Part shown: piece after piece, positions 1 to 7,064 of the stretch
Numbering within the stretch: position 1 is the first letter of the stretch
Layout: every line of letters begins with the position of its first letter
NCBI RefSeq assembly: GCF_000244895.1
Contig: NZ_CM001441.1
Coordinates: forward strand, 2,872,226 to 2,936,225
From: Desulfosporosinus youngiae DSM 17734
GTDB taxonomy: Bacteria; Bacillota; Desulfitobacteriia; Desulfitobacteriales; Desulfitobacteriaceae
Direction of reading: 5' to 3'
Length of the DNA stretch: 64,000 nucleotides
Position numbers and translations under genes: made by a program
The notes under the pieces: model-generated
What the model saw: only the letters and a program-made list of their open reading frames with translations
The model's database searches: none
What the model was told of the DNA's origin: nothing

Positions 1-2
1 AT

Positions 3-497
3 ATATCCCCAACAGGCAGGATAATAACTAATCAACATATCGTAGCCAACGCCAGCATGATTACTATCCGTTTTGGTGACGGCAGGATGTATTACTCTAA
101 ACAATATAAGGTTATCCCGGATGTAGACATAGCTATCATTCAAATAGAAGGGAACGCTCTTCCCACCATAGCCCTTAACATGAAAGACACGGTACAGAGT
201 GGCGCAACCGTGACCATTATCGGGAATCCCCTAGGGTTTGAGAAGATATCGCAGAGAGGTGAGGTAGGTCGATTTTACAATATAAAGAATGGCCTGCCTC
301 AGATTTTTGATATCAATATACCTATTAATCCCGGTAATAGCGGTAGTCCGGTCATCGATAATCAGGCCAAGGTGGTAGGCATTATCTTTGCCAGCACTAA
401 TCTTGAAGTAAATGGCAAATCAGAACTTCGTGCCTTAGCGATTCCTGTTCAGGTTTTGATACAACAAAAGCCCGGGAGCCCGGGCTTTCAGCTTTAA
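3..497 (+). CDS. Trypsin-like (HtrA/DegP-type) serine protease, 3' part
   Basis: The reading frame is open to the left edge, so the start lies outside the window. The visible part carries a full chymotrypsin-fold triad: His in NQHIVANA, Asp in PDVDIAII, and Ser in NPGNSGSPV, the usual GNSGGP-type site with one change. No PDZ domain follows; the protein ends soon after the protease fold. The last residues (QKPGSPGFQL) are encoded by a terminator-like hairpin, so the native stop may have been lost and translation may now run through it. The gene converges on the binding-protein gene, and the two stops overlap by 4 bp. Family is clear; substrate and location are unknown without the N-terminus. 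Confidence 0.8.
   Translation: MSPTGRIITNQHIVANASMITIRFGDGRMYYSKQYKVIPDVDIAIIQIEGNALPTIALNMKDTVQSGATVTIIGNPLGFEKISQRGEVGRFYNIKNGLPQIFDINIPINPGNSGSPVIDNQAKVVGIIFASTNLEVNGKSELRALAIPVQVLIQQKPGSPGFQL
467..488. terminator. GC-rich hairpin, probable bidirectional terminator
   Basis: Arms AAAGCCCGGG and CCCGGGCTTT are separated by 2 bases, between convergent genes. The hairpin lies inside the last codons of the protease frame. Confidence 0.65.
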
Positions 498-1315
498 TAG
501 GGGATCAGTCCGCAGTCTTCCAGGATCTGCTGGCCTTTTTTGCTTAAAATCAAATCCAGGAAAGCTTTGGCCGGCCCAGGGTTTTCAGCATTTTTCAGGA
601 TCGAAACGGCAAATTCAATAGGGGCTCCGAAGGTGGTAATCATCTCGCCGGAATGCCTGCCTTGCAGGCTTACGGCAGCCTGGCGATAATAGTCCGCCTG
701 GGCGGGGCTGGAGAGGTTGATTTTTTCGGGAAGGGTCAGATGGTTCAGGCCAAATTGATTGACTACGCAGAGATATTCAAAGGCATAGTCCAGTTTACCC
801 ATCAGAACATCCGAGGCCAAGTCATAGGATTTAGGGTAAATCAAATCCCCCCAGCAGCGCTGGTCCAGCTGGGCAAAGAGGCCGGGCCGACGGTAATACT
901 GCTCCGCCAGCTGCCAGACCATCAGTGTGCGATATCCGCAGGGATCTAAATGCTGGTTGGAACGCCCAAAGCTGACGTCTTCCCGCAGCAAGATATCGAA
1001 CCAGTTGGCAGCGCCGATTTCTCCGCTGCCCCTGGAAAATTCGTTAAAGGCCAGGACGATTTGGTCATTGGCAAAGATATAGTAATTGTCTACATACTCA
1101 GGCCCAAGGAGCTCGGCAAAGAGCAGGGGATCGGCCAAAGCCAGGATATCGGCGGCTTTGCCCTCCCTGACTTGCCGGGCACAGGACCGTGAACCGTAGG
1201 ATTCCAGGCGGATGTCCAGTTCCGGCTGAGCTGCCTGCAGCAGTTTGGCACATTCCACCATGGGTTTGCGCAAGGCCCCGGCATGTAAAATAGTTAAGAT
1301 ACTTTCTTGGCTCAT
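494..1315 (-). CDS. WtpA/ModA-like tungstate/molybdate-binding protein without signal peptide
   Basis: This 273-aa protein resembles the WtpA branch of periplasmic oxyanion-binding proteins: N-terminal LHAGALRKP, GSRSCARQV, ADILALADP, and the family-typical DPCGYRTLMVWQLAEQYY near residue 127. WtpA proteins bind tungstate or molybdate outside the cell for an ABC importer. Here the first strand starts within 10 residues of the Met, so there is no signal peptide or lipobox, and no transporter genes lie nearby. The start overlaps the stop of the PadR gene (ATGA), indicating translational coupling. I infer a cytoplasmic oxyanion-binding or sensing role, possibly linked to the molybdenum enzyme encoded at 7 kb. 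A misplaced start is unlikely because no start codon lies upstream in frame. Confidence 0.75.
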   Translation of the reverse strand: MSQESILTILHAGALRKPMVECAKLLQAAQPELDIRLESYGSRSCARQVREGKAADILALADPLLFAELLGPEYVDNYYIFANDQIVLAFNEFSRGSGEIGAANWFDILLREDVSFGRSNQHLDPCGYRTLMVWQLAEQYYRRPGLFAQLDQRCWGDLIYPKSYDLASDVLMGKLDYAFEYLCVVNQFGLNHLTLPEKINLSSPAQADYYRQAAVSLQGRHSGEMITTFGAPIEFAVSILKNAENPGPAKAFLDLILSKKGQQILEDCGLIPY

Positions 1316-1692
1316 CCCTTCTTCACCTCCCGGCGGTACTGGTCTAAAAATGCCGTCATTTTCTCTACTTTCTCAGTGATTAGCTGAACACAAAACTCCA
1401 AGGCCTGGCAACCGGCGGGGCTTAAGCGGTAGGAGCGCCGGGCAGGACCGGTGTGCTCCGTTTCCCATTGGGAAAGCACCAGTCCGTCCTCTTCCATGCG
1501 GCGCAGGTTGCGGTAAATAGTGGCGGGGTCCGCCTCGATTTCCGAGAGGCCCGATTCGTTGATTTTTTGAATTAATTCATAGCCATGGGCGGGTTTTTGG
1601 GCCAAAAAATTAAGCAGAGCCGGCACCAGCATTTTATCTATGCGCCCGGCAATATAAGCAAAGGCCGGGTTCAGTGTTTCTTCTTCTTTCAC
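1312..1692 (-). CDS. PadR-family transcriptional regulator
   Basis: This 126-aa protein has the PadR winged helix: LLNFLAQKPAHGYELIQKI followed by ADPATIYRNLRRMEEDGLV, and a C-terminal helix (residues ~95-122) for dimerisation. PadR proteins are usually repressors of adjacent genes. It is first in a two-gene unit with the WtpA-like protein (4-bp ATGA overlap), so the binding protein may be its effector sensor or its target. It starts 27 bp downstream of the small gene on the same strand, so the three genes may be one transcript. Confidence 0.85.
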   Translation of the reverse strand: MKEEETLNPAFAYIAGRIDKMLVPALLNFLAQKPAHGYELIQKINESGLSEIEADPATIYRNLRRMEEDGLVLSQWETEHTGPARRSYRLSPAGCQALEFCVQLITEKVEKMTAFLDQYRREVKKG

Positions 1693-1719
1693 AGGCTCAC
1701 CTCACAATTCCTTCTCTGT

Positions 1720-1983
1720 CTAACATTCTTCCCCGGCAACATAAAACCTGCTAATGTGGTAACTGGCCTGCAGGACAGTTTCTAAAATCTGATCATAGGA
1801 AATCCTTTGGGGATCGTAGAGAACAATATCATCCCCACCATTGGGTTGGTACTGCAGAATTCCTTCTAATTGTTCCAGAACTTGCTGCAGATTTGTTTTA
1901 TCCTCTTCATTAATATACAAGGTTATCGTGCTAAAAGCCATATTATCACACCCATTAGTTAGTAATACCCAAGGAAAGAGCAT
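1720..1983 (-). CDS. Small protein, HMA-like fold suspected
   Basis: An 87-aa product, or 73 aa if translation starts at the second Met (position 1941), which begins MAFSTITLYINEED. The alternating strands and helices (STITLYIN, LQQVLEQLEGI, DIVLYDPQ, YDQILETVLQASY) recall ferredoxin-like heavy-metal-associated domains, but the metal CxxC motif is absent. The upstream start has an AGGAG at short spacing; the downstream one has a weak GGTG. It lies between TauE/SafE and PadR genes on the same strand. Function unknown. Confidence 0.55.
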   Translation of the reverse strand: MLFPWVLLTNGCDNMAFSTITLYINEEDKTNLQQVLEQLEGILQYQPNGGDDIVLYDPQRISYDQILETVLQASYHISRFYVAGEEC

Positions 1984-2017
1984 GTTCTCCTAATTTAATC
2001 AGCGCAGATGATTAAAT

Positions 2018-2986
2018 TCAGAAGAAATACTGGCCAATGTAGCTGCAAGCCAGGAAGAGGACTAAAGCGGTTAAGATGGCCTTAATCAGGGTATCGGGCA
2101 GGAATTTCTGGATACGGGCACCTACGTAAGTACCCAACAGCCCTCCCAGGCCAAAAAGCAGGCCCAGCATCCAGTCCGGAGTGACCGCTGCGCCGGCAGC
2201 CACGCCGCCGGCCGCCAGCAGGTAATAATAGGCTACTCCGGCAATGGAAGTGATCAAGGTGCCGGCTAAAGCAGCCCCGGCCACCGTATAAACGGGCAGA
2301 CCCAATACCGCCACACAGAAAGGGGAAATAATGGCCCCGCCGCCAATGCCATAGATGCCGCCGATTAAGCCCACTACCAGAGAGAGACATAAAATCGAGG
2401 GTCCGCTGAAGGAATAGGTTTCCCCCCAGAATTCATATTCAACCTTCCGCCAGGAAAGGGTTTTGGTCCTGACAACAGCTTCCGCAGGCAGACCGGAGGC
2501 TAAGCGGTTGGTGTTTTCTTCCTTCAGTTTAGCGACTTGTCCGGCAAACTTGTTCTGCATAATTTTATTTTGCTCTTTAACCTTTTTGTTCCAGCCCAGC
2601 ACATCGGATAAGAGCCGGTAGCCCAGGTACAACAGCACAACGCCGACAAAGAGTTTAAAGGCTTTAGGGTCTGGCAGGTAGAGGATACGCACCCAAGCGC
2701 CCACAAATACTCCCGGCAGGGTACCGATGACCACGGCCCAGGTCAGAGGCCAGGCCATGCGTCCTTCTTTAATATAGCGGTAAAGACCGCCGGGAATGGC
2801 GATAATATTGTAAATCAGGTTGGTGGGACTCACCGCCGGACTGGTGAAGTGAAGAACACTGACCTGAAAGGGCAGGAGCAGAAAAGCCCCCGATATCCCG
2901 GCCGAGGCGGTTAGTGACGAGACCAGAAAGGCTACTAAAGGCGGAATAAAGGGCAAGACGTCCACACCGGAAATTGGAAAATGCAT
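2018..2986 (-). CDS. TauE/SafE (TSUP) family membrane exporter
   Basis: This 322-aa polytopic protein has two related halves. The N-terminal half contains AGISGAFLLLPFQV and SPTNLIYNI, and the C-terminal half GLIGGIYGIGGGAIISPF, the glycine-rich TSUP signature. A hydrophilic ~60-residue loop (residues ~135-195) separates them. TSUP proteins move sulfite, sulfoacetate or other organosulfur anions, or act in sulfur-compound uptake. A strong RBS (GAGGAGGAA) precedes the ATG. It could export sulfite produced by the sulfur metabolism encoded at 6-12.5 kb; that link is inference. It heads a minus-strand run into the small protein, PadR and WtpA-like genes. Confidence 0.88.
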   Translation of the reverse strand: MHFPISGVDVLPFIPPLVAFLVSSLTASAGISGAFLLLPFQVSVLHFTSPAVSPTNLIYNIIAIPGGLYRYIKEGRMAWPLTWAVVIGTLPGVFVGAWVRILYLPDPKAFKLFVGVVLLYLGYRLLSDVLGWNKKVKEQNKIMQNKFAGQVAKLKEENTNRLASGLPAEAVVRTKTLSWRKVEYEFWGETYSFSGPSILCLSLVVGLIGGIYGIGGGAIISPFCVAVLGLPVYTVAGAALAGTLITSIAGVAYYYLLAAGGVAAGAAVTPDWMLGLLFGLGGLLGTYVGARIQKFLPDTLIKAILTALVLFLACSYIGQYFF

Positions 2987-3199
2987 AATAGTTCCTCCTC
3001 TTCAATCTATTCAGTAAGGGTCTTGGCCAAATCCTTAGCACGCAACAGCGTCTTTAAAAGGTAACTTTTCAATAATTATATGTGTAATGGTCATCTATTG
3101 TTATCGTGCATATAGTGTTGTCGTGTATATATTCGACGTCTGTAAGTAATATCCTTTGGGCGGGTAAAATATTTAGGGAAATTGTATAGAATGAAAAAA

Positions 3200-3231
3200 C
3201 GATAACCTTTGTAAAACAACAAAGATTATCG
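3200..3231. repeat. Stem-loop in the 2987-3372 intergenic region
   Basis: CGATAAcCTTTG pairs with CAAAGaTTATCG around an 8-base loop (one internal mismatch). It has no strong T run. It may be an attenuator or a remnant; nothing else stands out in this intergenic stretch apart from the promoter at its right end. Confidence 0.35.
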
Positions 3232-3325
3232 TCCTGGAATTTAAATGATTATGAACAAGAGCAATGGCTCCGATAACAAAAAAGGTTCAAAATGATGCCT
3301 ATCCTGTTATCTATATATCGGGATA

Positions 3326-3334
3326 TGTTATAAT
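3326..3334 (+). promoter_or_regulatory. Extended -10 promoter for the Uma2 gene
   Basis: TGtTATAAT is a perfect extended -10 element, about 40 bp before the ATG at 3373. No good -35 is visible, as is common with extended -10 promoters. Confidence 0.55.
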
Positions 3335-3372
3335 CATTTTTGAAAAGGTATTTTTTAACAGGGAGTGATTTT

Positions 3373-3948
3373 ATGCCTATACCGGAAGCAAAGGAGAAAT
3401 ATACTTATGCTGATTACTTAACCTGGCCGGAAGGAGAACGGTGGGAAATTATCGACGGAGTACCACATATGCAAGCAGCACCATCTACAGTGCACCAGGA
3501 AATACTCATGGAAATATCAAGGCAAATAGCTAACCATTTAAAGGACAGATCTTGTAAAGTTTATCCGGCACCTTTCTGTGTAAGGCTAACGAAGGGTGAT
3601 GAAATATCAAACGAAGATATCAAAAAGGTTGTTGAGCCAGATATTACCATAGTGTGCGACAAATCCAAGGTTGATGAAAAGGGCTGTAATGGGGCACCCG
3701 ATATGATAATCGAAATAATTTCCCCTTCATCAGTAAAAACTGATAGGATAATAAAATTTAATATGTACGAAAAAGTGGGTGTTAAAGAATACTGGATTGT
3801 TGAACCTGAAGTTAAAATAGTCAGTGTTTTTGTACTCCAAGAGAATGGTCGTTATGGAAGACAAGAAGTATACTCGGAAGAAGACCAAATTACTTTGAAT
3901 ATTATCCCAGATCTCACAATAGATTTAAAACCTGTTTTCGTTGTTTAA
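3373..3948 (+). CDS. Uma2-family (DUF820) PD-(D/E)XK endonuclease
   Basis: A 191-aa protein with the Uma2 pattern: YADYLTWPEGERWEIIDG at the N-terminus, PAPFCVRL, then VEPDITIV (Asp), GAPDMIIEIISPSS (Glu), and FNMYEKVGVKEYWIVEPE. These residues form a restriction-endonuclease-like core. The family is common in cyanobacteria and Firmicutes, with unclear substrates. I chose ATG 3373 because GGGAGTG lies 6 bp upstream; a TTG 33 bp earlier has no RBS. It converges with the XRE gene, with 6 bp between the stops. Stand-alone; possibly part of mobile or defence DNA. Confidence 0.82.
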   Translation: MPIPEAKEKYTYADYLTWPEGERWEIIDGVPHMQAAPSTVHQEILMEISRQIANHLKDRSCKVYPAPFCVRLTKGDEISNEDIKKVVEPDITIVCDKSKVDEKGCNGAPDMIIEIISPSSVKTDRIIKFNMYEKVGVKEYWIVEPEVKIVSVFVLQENGRYGRQEVYSEEDQITLNIIPDLTIDLKPVFVV

Positions 3949-3954
3949 TTAAAT

Positions 3955-4164
3955 TTAAAAATCAAACAAATCTTTTGGAGAAACGTCTAAAGCCACTGCG
4001 ATCTTGTAAATATTATCTAATGAGACGTTTCTGGTTCCCCGCTCAATGTCTGAGATATATGTCCTATGTAAGTTACTGCTGAATGCCAGTTCTTCTTGAG
4101 AAATACCAAGGGCTTGTCTCAACTTTCGAACCCGTTTTCCGAAAAGAATCCTAATATTGGGCAC
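3955..4164 (-). CDS. Small XRE-family helix-turn-helix repressor
   Basis: A 69-aa single-domain Cro/CI-type protein: RVRKLRQALGISQEELAFSS, then HRTYISDIERGTRNVSLDNI as the recognition region, ending KDLFDF. The start is GTG with AAGGTGG about 10 bp upstream. A palindrome just upstream (4216-4234) fits an autoregulatory operator. Such minimal repressors often control mobile elements or restriction systems; the target here is not evident. Confidence 0.85.
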   Translation of the reverse strand: MPNIRILFGKRVRKLRQALGISQEELAFSSNLHRTYISDIERGTRNVSLDNIYKIAVALDVSPKDLFDF

Positions 4165-4215
4165 TTATATACTACCACCTTATTGACAAAGTATTTAAGC
4201 GAATGATAGAATTTT

Positions 4216-4234
4216 TGTAGACGTTAAGTCTACA
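4216..4234. promoter_or_regulatory. Palindromic operator candidate
   Basis: TGTAGAC-gttaa-GTCTACA is a perfect 7-bp inverted repeat, 50 bp upstream of the XRE start. It is a likely site for that repressor (inference). Confidence 0.45.
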
Positions 4235-4306
4235 GACGATAAGTGACATCCGTTTAATCCAACGGCTTTCGCAAAAGCTCGATTAAAGTATGGCAATTTA
4301 AAACAT

Positions 4307-4335
4307 GGACCCCGGTGTTCTGAGCACCGGGGTCC
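4307..4335. terminator. GC-rich hairpin
   Basis: GGACCCCGGTG and CACCGGGGTCC form an 11-bp perfect stem with a 7-base loop. The only T run (ATGTTTTAAA) is on the minus strand, so it may stop leftward transcription before the XRE gene. The rest of 4235-4550 shows no gene. Confidence 0.5.
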
Positions 4336-4550
4336 AACTATATACGAAAATCACCTTGCTGTTGGTAGTGTAGAGCTGTCATACACTTGGCAGAGACTTC
4401 GGGTATAATGGTAGGTATTGACTCATATTACAGGATAATCTATCACCAGGTCGAATCTTATGGAAAATAAGAGTAAAATTGATCCTTTTTTCCTACATAT
4501 TTTCCTTTCTTATGACTCACGACATGAATTAACCTTATAGGAGGGCGACA

Positions 4551-4754
4551 TCCGTAGAGATTGGCAGGAAAATAGCGGAGTTTCGCCGGGCCAAAAACCT
4601 GACGCAAAAAGAGTTAGCAGAAAAATCAGGAATAAGTAAGAGTTATCTGAAGAAGATTGAGGAGGGACATTATAAGCGGCCACATGTCAAAACATTGGCG
4701 ATAATCGCTGATACCCTTGAAGTCGAATTAAAAAAGCTACTGGGGGAGGAGTAA
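4551..4754 (+). pseudogene. XRE-type HTH protein lacking a canonical start codon
   Basis: The frame encodes a complete small HTH domain: SVEIGRKIAEFRRAKN, LTQKELAEKSGISKSYLKKI, GHYKRPHVKTLAIIADTLEV, ending KKLLGEE. A TAA at 4530-4532 closes the frame upstream, and no ATG, GTG or TTG lies between it and the domain. A strong AGGAGGG (4539-4545) sits just before ACATCCGTAGAG, where ATG-TCC would be expected. Either the start codon was lost (ACA in place of ATG) or a non-canonical codon is used. The next gene starts 2 bp after its stop with its own RBS inside this frame, so the two form an operon. Confidence 0.6.
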
Positions 4755-4756
4755 GG

Positions 4757-4945
4757 TTGGACGAGCATAAACTATTAAGCTTTTGTCAGAAATTATGTGA
4801 TCAAGTCACAGTGATCAAAGGGTATATTGAACTCAATGAAGACAAAGGCAAAATACAATTCTCAAAAGAGTTAAAACGAGAAATTGATGAGATGATAATC
4901 TCAATTAGAGCATCTATTGATGAAATCAACAGTTGTAATAGTTAG
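4757..4945 (+). CDS. Small helical protein resembling a degenerate histidine-kinase DHp hairpin
   Basis: A 62-aa protein starting at TTG with a strong GGGGGAGGAG 5 bp upstream. The segment LLSFCQKLCDQVTVIKGYIEL has the spacing of a DHp/Spo0B-like helix (compare LRHDLRNPLTVIKGYLEL-type helices), followed by a second helix ELKREIDEMIISIRASIDEI. The phospho-acceptor His is replaced. It could be a small partner of a kinase or of the HTH protein encoded just before it. Function unknown; the DHp resemblance is my pattern reading only. Confidence 0.55.
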   Translation: MDEHKLLSFCQKLCDQVTVIKGYIELNEDKGKIQFSKELKREIDEMIISIRASIDEINSCNS

Positions 4946-4966
4946 TTTCTTTACAGACAAAGGGGT

Positions 4967-5024
4967 ATACTCAGCGGAACTGCTTGTTAGCATTCATAGC
5001 CGTTCCGCCGAGTATTCACTTTTT
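4967..5024 (+). terminator. Rho-independent terminator
   Basis: ATACTCaGCGGAAC and GTTCCGCcGAGTAT form a 14-position stem followed by CACTTTTT. It closes the HTH/DHp-like pair. Confidence 0.75.
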
Positions 5025-5151
5025 ATCAGGGAGGTAATCATCAGCTACTATTGTTGCTCAAATTACATAGTCCAATAAAAAATGACAGGTAACCCTCCTG
5101 ATGGTAAAATAGTGTAAAAAGAACTAAGACTGATTTTGGAGGGGACAGAAC

Positions 5152-5841
5152 TTGGAGTTTAATTCGAAATTAGTTTTTATGGAAGAACTTAAAGCTGCAT
5201 TCGATTTTGCCAGAGAATTAACTTCAGACCAGCTTGAATGCTTAGTCGGTTATGCAACCCTGCAAAAGGTTCCTGCCGGAACCGTGCTGGCGGAAAAAGG
5301 ATCGGATTGTTCTGCTCTGGCACTTCTTCTAGCGGGAAAATTGAGAATATCCATGATTTCAGAAGATGGTCGTGAAGTGACGCTTTATCGAATTGGGAAA
5401 GGCAGAACTTGTCCTCTGTCCGCAGCTTGTATTTTCGGTAACTATACAGGAAATACTGTGACGGTAACTGCCGAAACAGACTCCAGAGTTGTCTTTGTAA
5501 CCCGCGATTTCTTCGTAAAGTCAATAGCTGAATGCGAGCCGTTCTATAGATTTGTTTTTAGCGATATATCAAACAGGCTTTTTCAAGCGACGGAAGTTGT
5601 CGATAGCATAGCCTTTATTTCTGTAAAGAAGCGTTTGGCTCAGTTGCTGCTTTTAAACAGTAACTCCGGCAAATATTCAATTTATATGACCCATGAAGCT
5701 TTTGCAAGAGAGCTTGGTACGGCCAGAGAAGTAGTAAGCCGGGAATTAAAGGGCTTCGAAAGGTTAGGTATTCTAAGCCTGGCCAGAGGGCGTCTGGTTA
5801 TTAATAATACCGAGGCCTTAGAAAGGATTGCCAGAAACTGA
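5152..5841 (+). CDS. Crp/Fnr-family transcriptional regulator
   Basis: This 229-aa protein has an N-terminal cyclic-nucleotide-binding-type beta barrel (TVLAEKGSDCSALALLLAGKL, ISEDGREVTLYRIGKG) and a C-terminal Crp-type HTH (EAFARELGTAREVVSRELKGFERLG). The CNMP-binding Arg signature is absent, as in Fnr/CprK relatives. Cysteines in GKGRTCPLSAACIF could respond to redox state, but there is no N-terminal Fe-S cysteine set. The TTG start is backed by GGAGGGG at 7-bp spacing; the first Met is 9 codons later. It lies directly upstream of the rhodanese/molybdoenzyme operon on the same strand, so it is the likely activator of that operon (inference). Confidence 0.87.
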   Translation: MEFNSKLVFMEELKAAFDFARELTSDQLECLVGYATLQKVPAGTVLAEKGSDCSALALLLAGKLRISMISEDGREVTLYRIGKGRTCPLSAACIFGNYTGNTVTVTAETDSRVVFVTRDFFVKSIAECEPFYRFVFSDISNRLFQATEVVDSIAFISVKKRLAQLLLLNSNSGKYSIYMTHEAFARELGTAREVVSRELKGFERLGILSLARGRLVINNTEALERIARN

Positions 5842-5895
5842 AGTAGTTAGTTAGTATGTACTTTTGTCACAGATCATTAGATGACAATATGATAC

Positions 5896-5950
5896 AATAA
5901 TGCCACAGCTTGTGATAATAATAACATTATCACTGAGCTGTGGCATTATT
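5896..5950. repeat. Long near-perfect palindrome between regulator and sulfur operon
   Basis: AATAATGCCACAGCT-t-GTGATAAT pairs with ATTATCAC-tg-AGCTGTGGCATTATT around AATAAC: 23 base pairs with one bulge. TTGTTAAAAAAA follows. It can act as a terminator for the Crp/Fnr gene, as an RNA hairpin in the operon leader, or contain a regulator site (the inner GTGATAAT/ATTATCAC). The N6-type CRP box and N4-type FNR box spacings are not matched. Confidence 0.6.
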
Positions 5951-5981
5951 GTTAAAAAAATCAAACTAGGAGGGGGAACCA

Positions 5982-7037
5982 ATGAAGCGCAATAAAGGGT
6001 TATGGCAACTGCTGCTGCTTCCCATTCTCGTATTGTCCCTGGTGGGTTGTTCATATTCCGGCCAATCAGCTCAAGTCGCCAAACCGGACAGTGATTTGCC
6101 TCTGACAGATCAGTTTGAATCCGTTAGCCGGATAGCGGATGAGTATCTGTCAAATCTTAAACTGGTATCGTTGGCTCCGGAACAGCTCTACCAAAAAGTT
6201 GTTCTAGGGCAAGATGCCCAGTATTTTTTAGTAGACATACGTGCCAACCAGGATTTCGTGAATAGTAATATCCGGGGGTCAGTCAGTATCCCCTATAACC
6301 AAACAGCAAGTTCCCAAAAACTTGCTTCCTTGCCTAAGGATAAGACGTTAGTGATTATTGATTATAATGGACATTCGGCAGCCCAAACTGCCGCAACTTG
6401 GAATCTTCTGGGCTATCGGGCTGTACCCTTGCAGTATGGCATACAGGGGTGGACCCACGAAGAAGCCCCTGCAGGTTACGAAGCTTTTCCTTCCCAAGCC
6501 CTCGTCAATCCTTTAGTTAAGAACGAGGCGGCATTGGAGCAATATAAATTTCCGGAGCTGAAGTATGCTCAGGGAAAAACAGAAGAATACATCTTGGAGA
6601 CGTCTGCAACGTATCTGGATCGCAATTATAAAGGTTTTATCACCGCGGAAGATTTGCTGGGCGTTCTCCAACAAGGTCCGGAAAGTGACTATTATATGGT
6701 GGACATACGGGAGCAGCAACATTATCAGAACGGACATCTGGAAGGCTCCGTCAATATTCCGCTGGCTGAACTGGCGGATCTGGAAATGTTAAACCATCTG
6801 CCCTTAAATAAGAAGATTGTTTTGATTGGCTATGATGGTATGGATGCAAGTCAGGGGACCAGAGTCTTAGTCACTTTAGGTTATGATGCCGTCGCTCTGA
6901 AATATGGCATGAGTTACTGGCATGGAGATGAAAAAGTAACGGGTATCAGCCCTATTCATAATCTTGTCCGGGATTATTATGAATTATCTCCGCTGAATTT
7001 TGTTCAGCCAAGTACAGGTGCAGCCGGGTGCGGGTGA
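5982..7037 (+). CDS. Tandem rhodanese-fold lipoprotein lacking catalytic cysteines
   Basis: A 351-aa exported lipoprotein: an N-terminal hydrophobic segment ends in the lipobox LSLVGC (Cys23). Two rhodanese domains follow (residues ~60-165 and ~215-325), each with the VDIR strand (YFLVDIRANQDF, YYMVDIREQQHY) and the GSV.IP motif. The active-site loop should read CxxGxR; it is DYNGHSA in domain 1 and GYDGMDAS in domain 2, so neither domain can form a persulfide in the usual way. The C-terminus ends AAGCG, giving one distal Cys. It starts the operon whose next genes encode the molybdoenzyme, so it may bind sulfur compounds or act structurally rather than as a sulfurtransferase. Confidence 0.85.
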   Translation: MKRNKGLWQLLLLPILVLSLVGCSYSGQSAQVAKPDSDLPLTDQFESVSRIADEYLSNLKLVSLAPEQLYQKVVLGQDAQYFLVDIRANQDFVNSNIRGSVSIPYNQTASSQKLASLPKDKTLVIIDYNGHSAAQTAATWNLLGYRAVPLQYGIQGWTHEEAPAGYEAFPSQALVNPLVKNEAALEQYKFPELKYAQGKTEEYILETSATYLDRNYKGFITAEDLLGVLQQGPESDYYMVDIREQQHYQNGHLEGSVNIPLAELADLEMLNHLPLNKKIVLIGYDGMDASQGTRVLVTLGYDAVALKYGMSYWHGDEKVTGISPIHNLVRDYYELSPLNFVQPSTGAAGCG

Positions 7038-7064
7038 TTCAATTATCTTGAAGGAGGAAAGATT

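Noticed and set aside
5896-5950. CRP or FNR box
   Set aside because: The half-sites are too far apart for TGTGA-N6-TCACA or TTGAT-N4-ATCAA.
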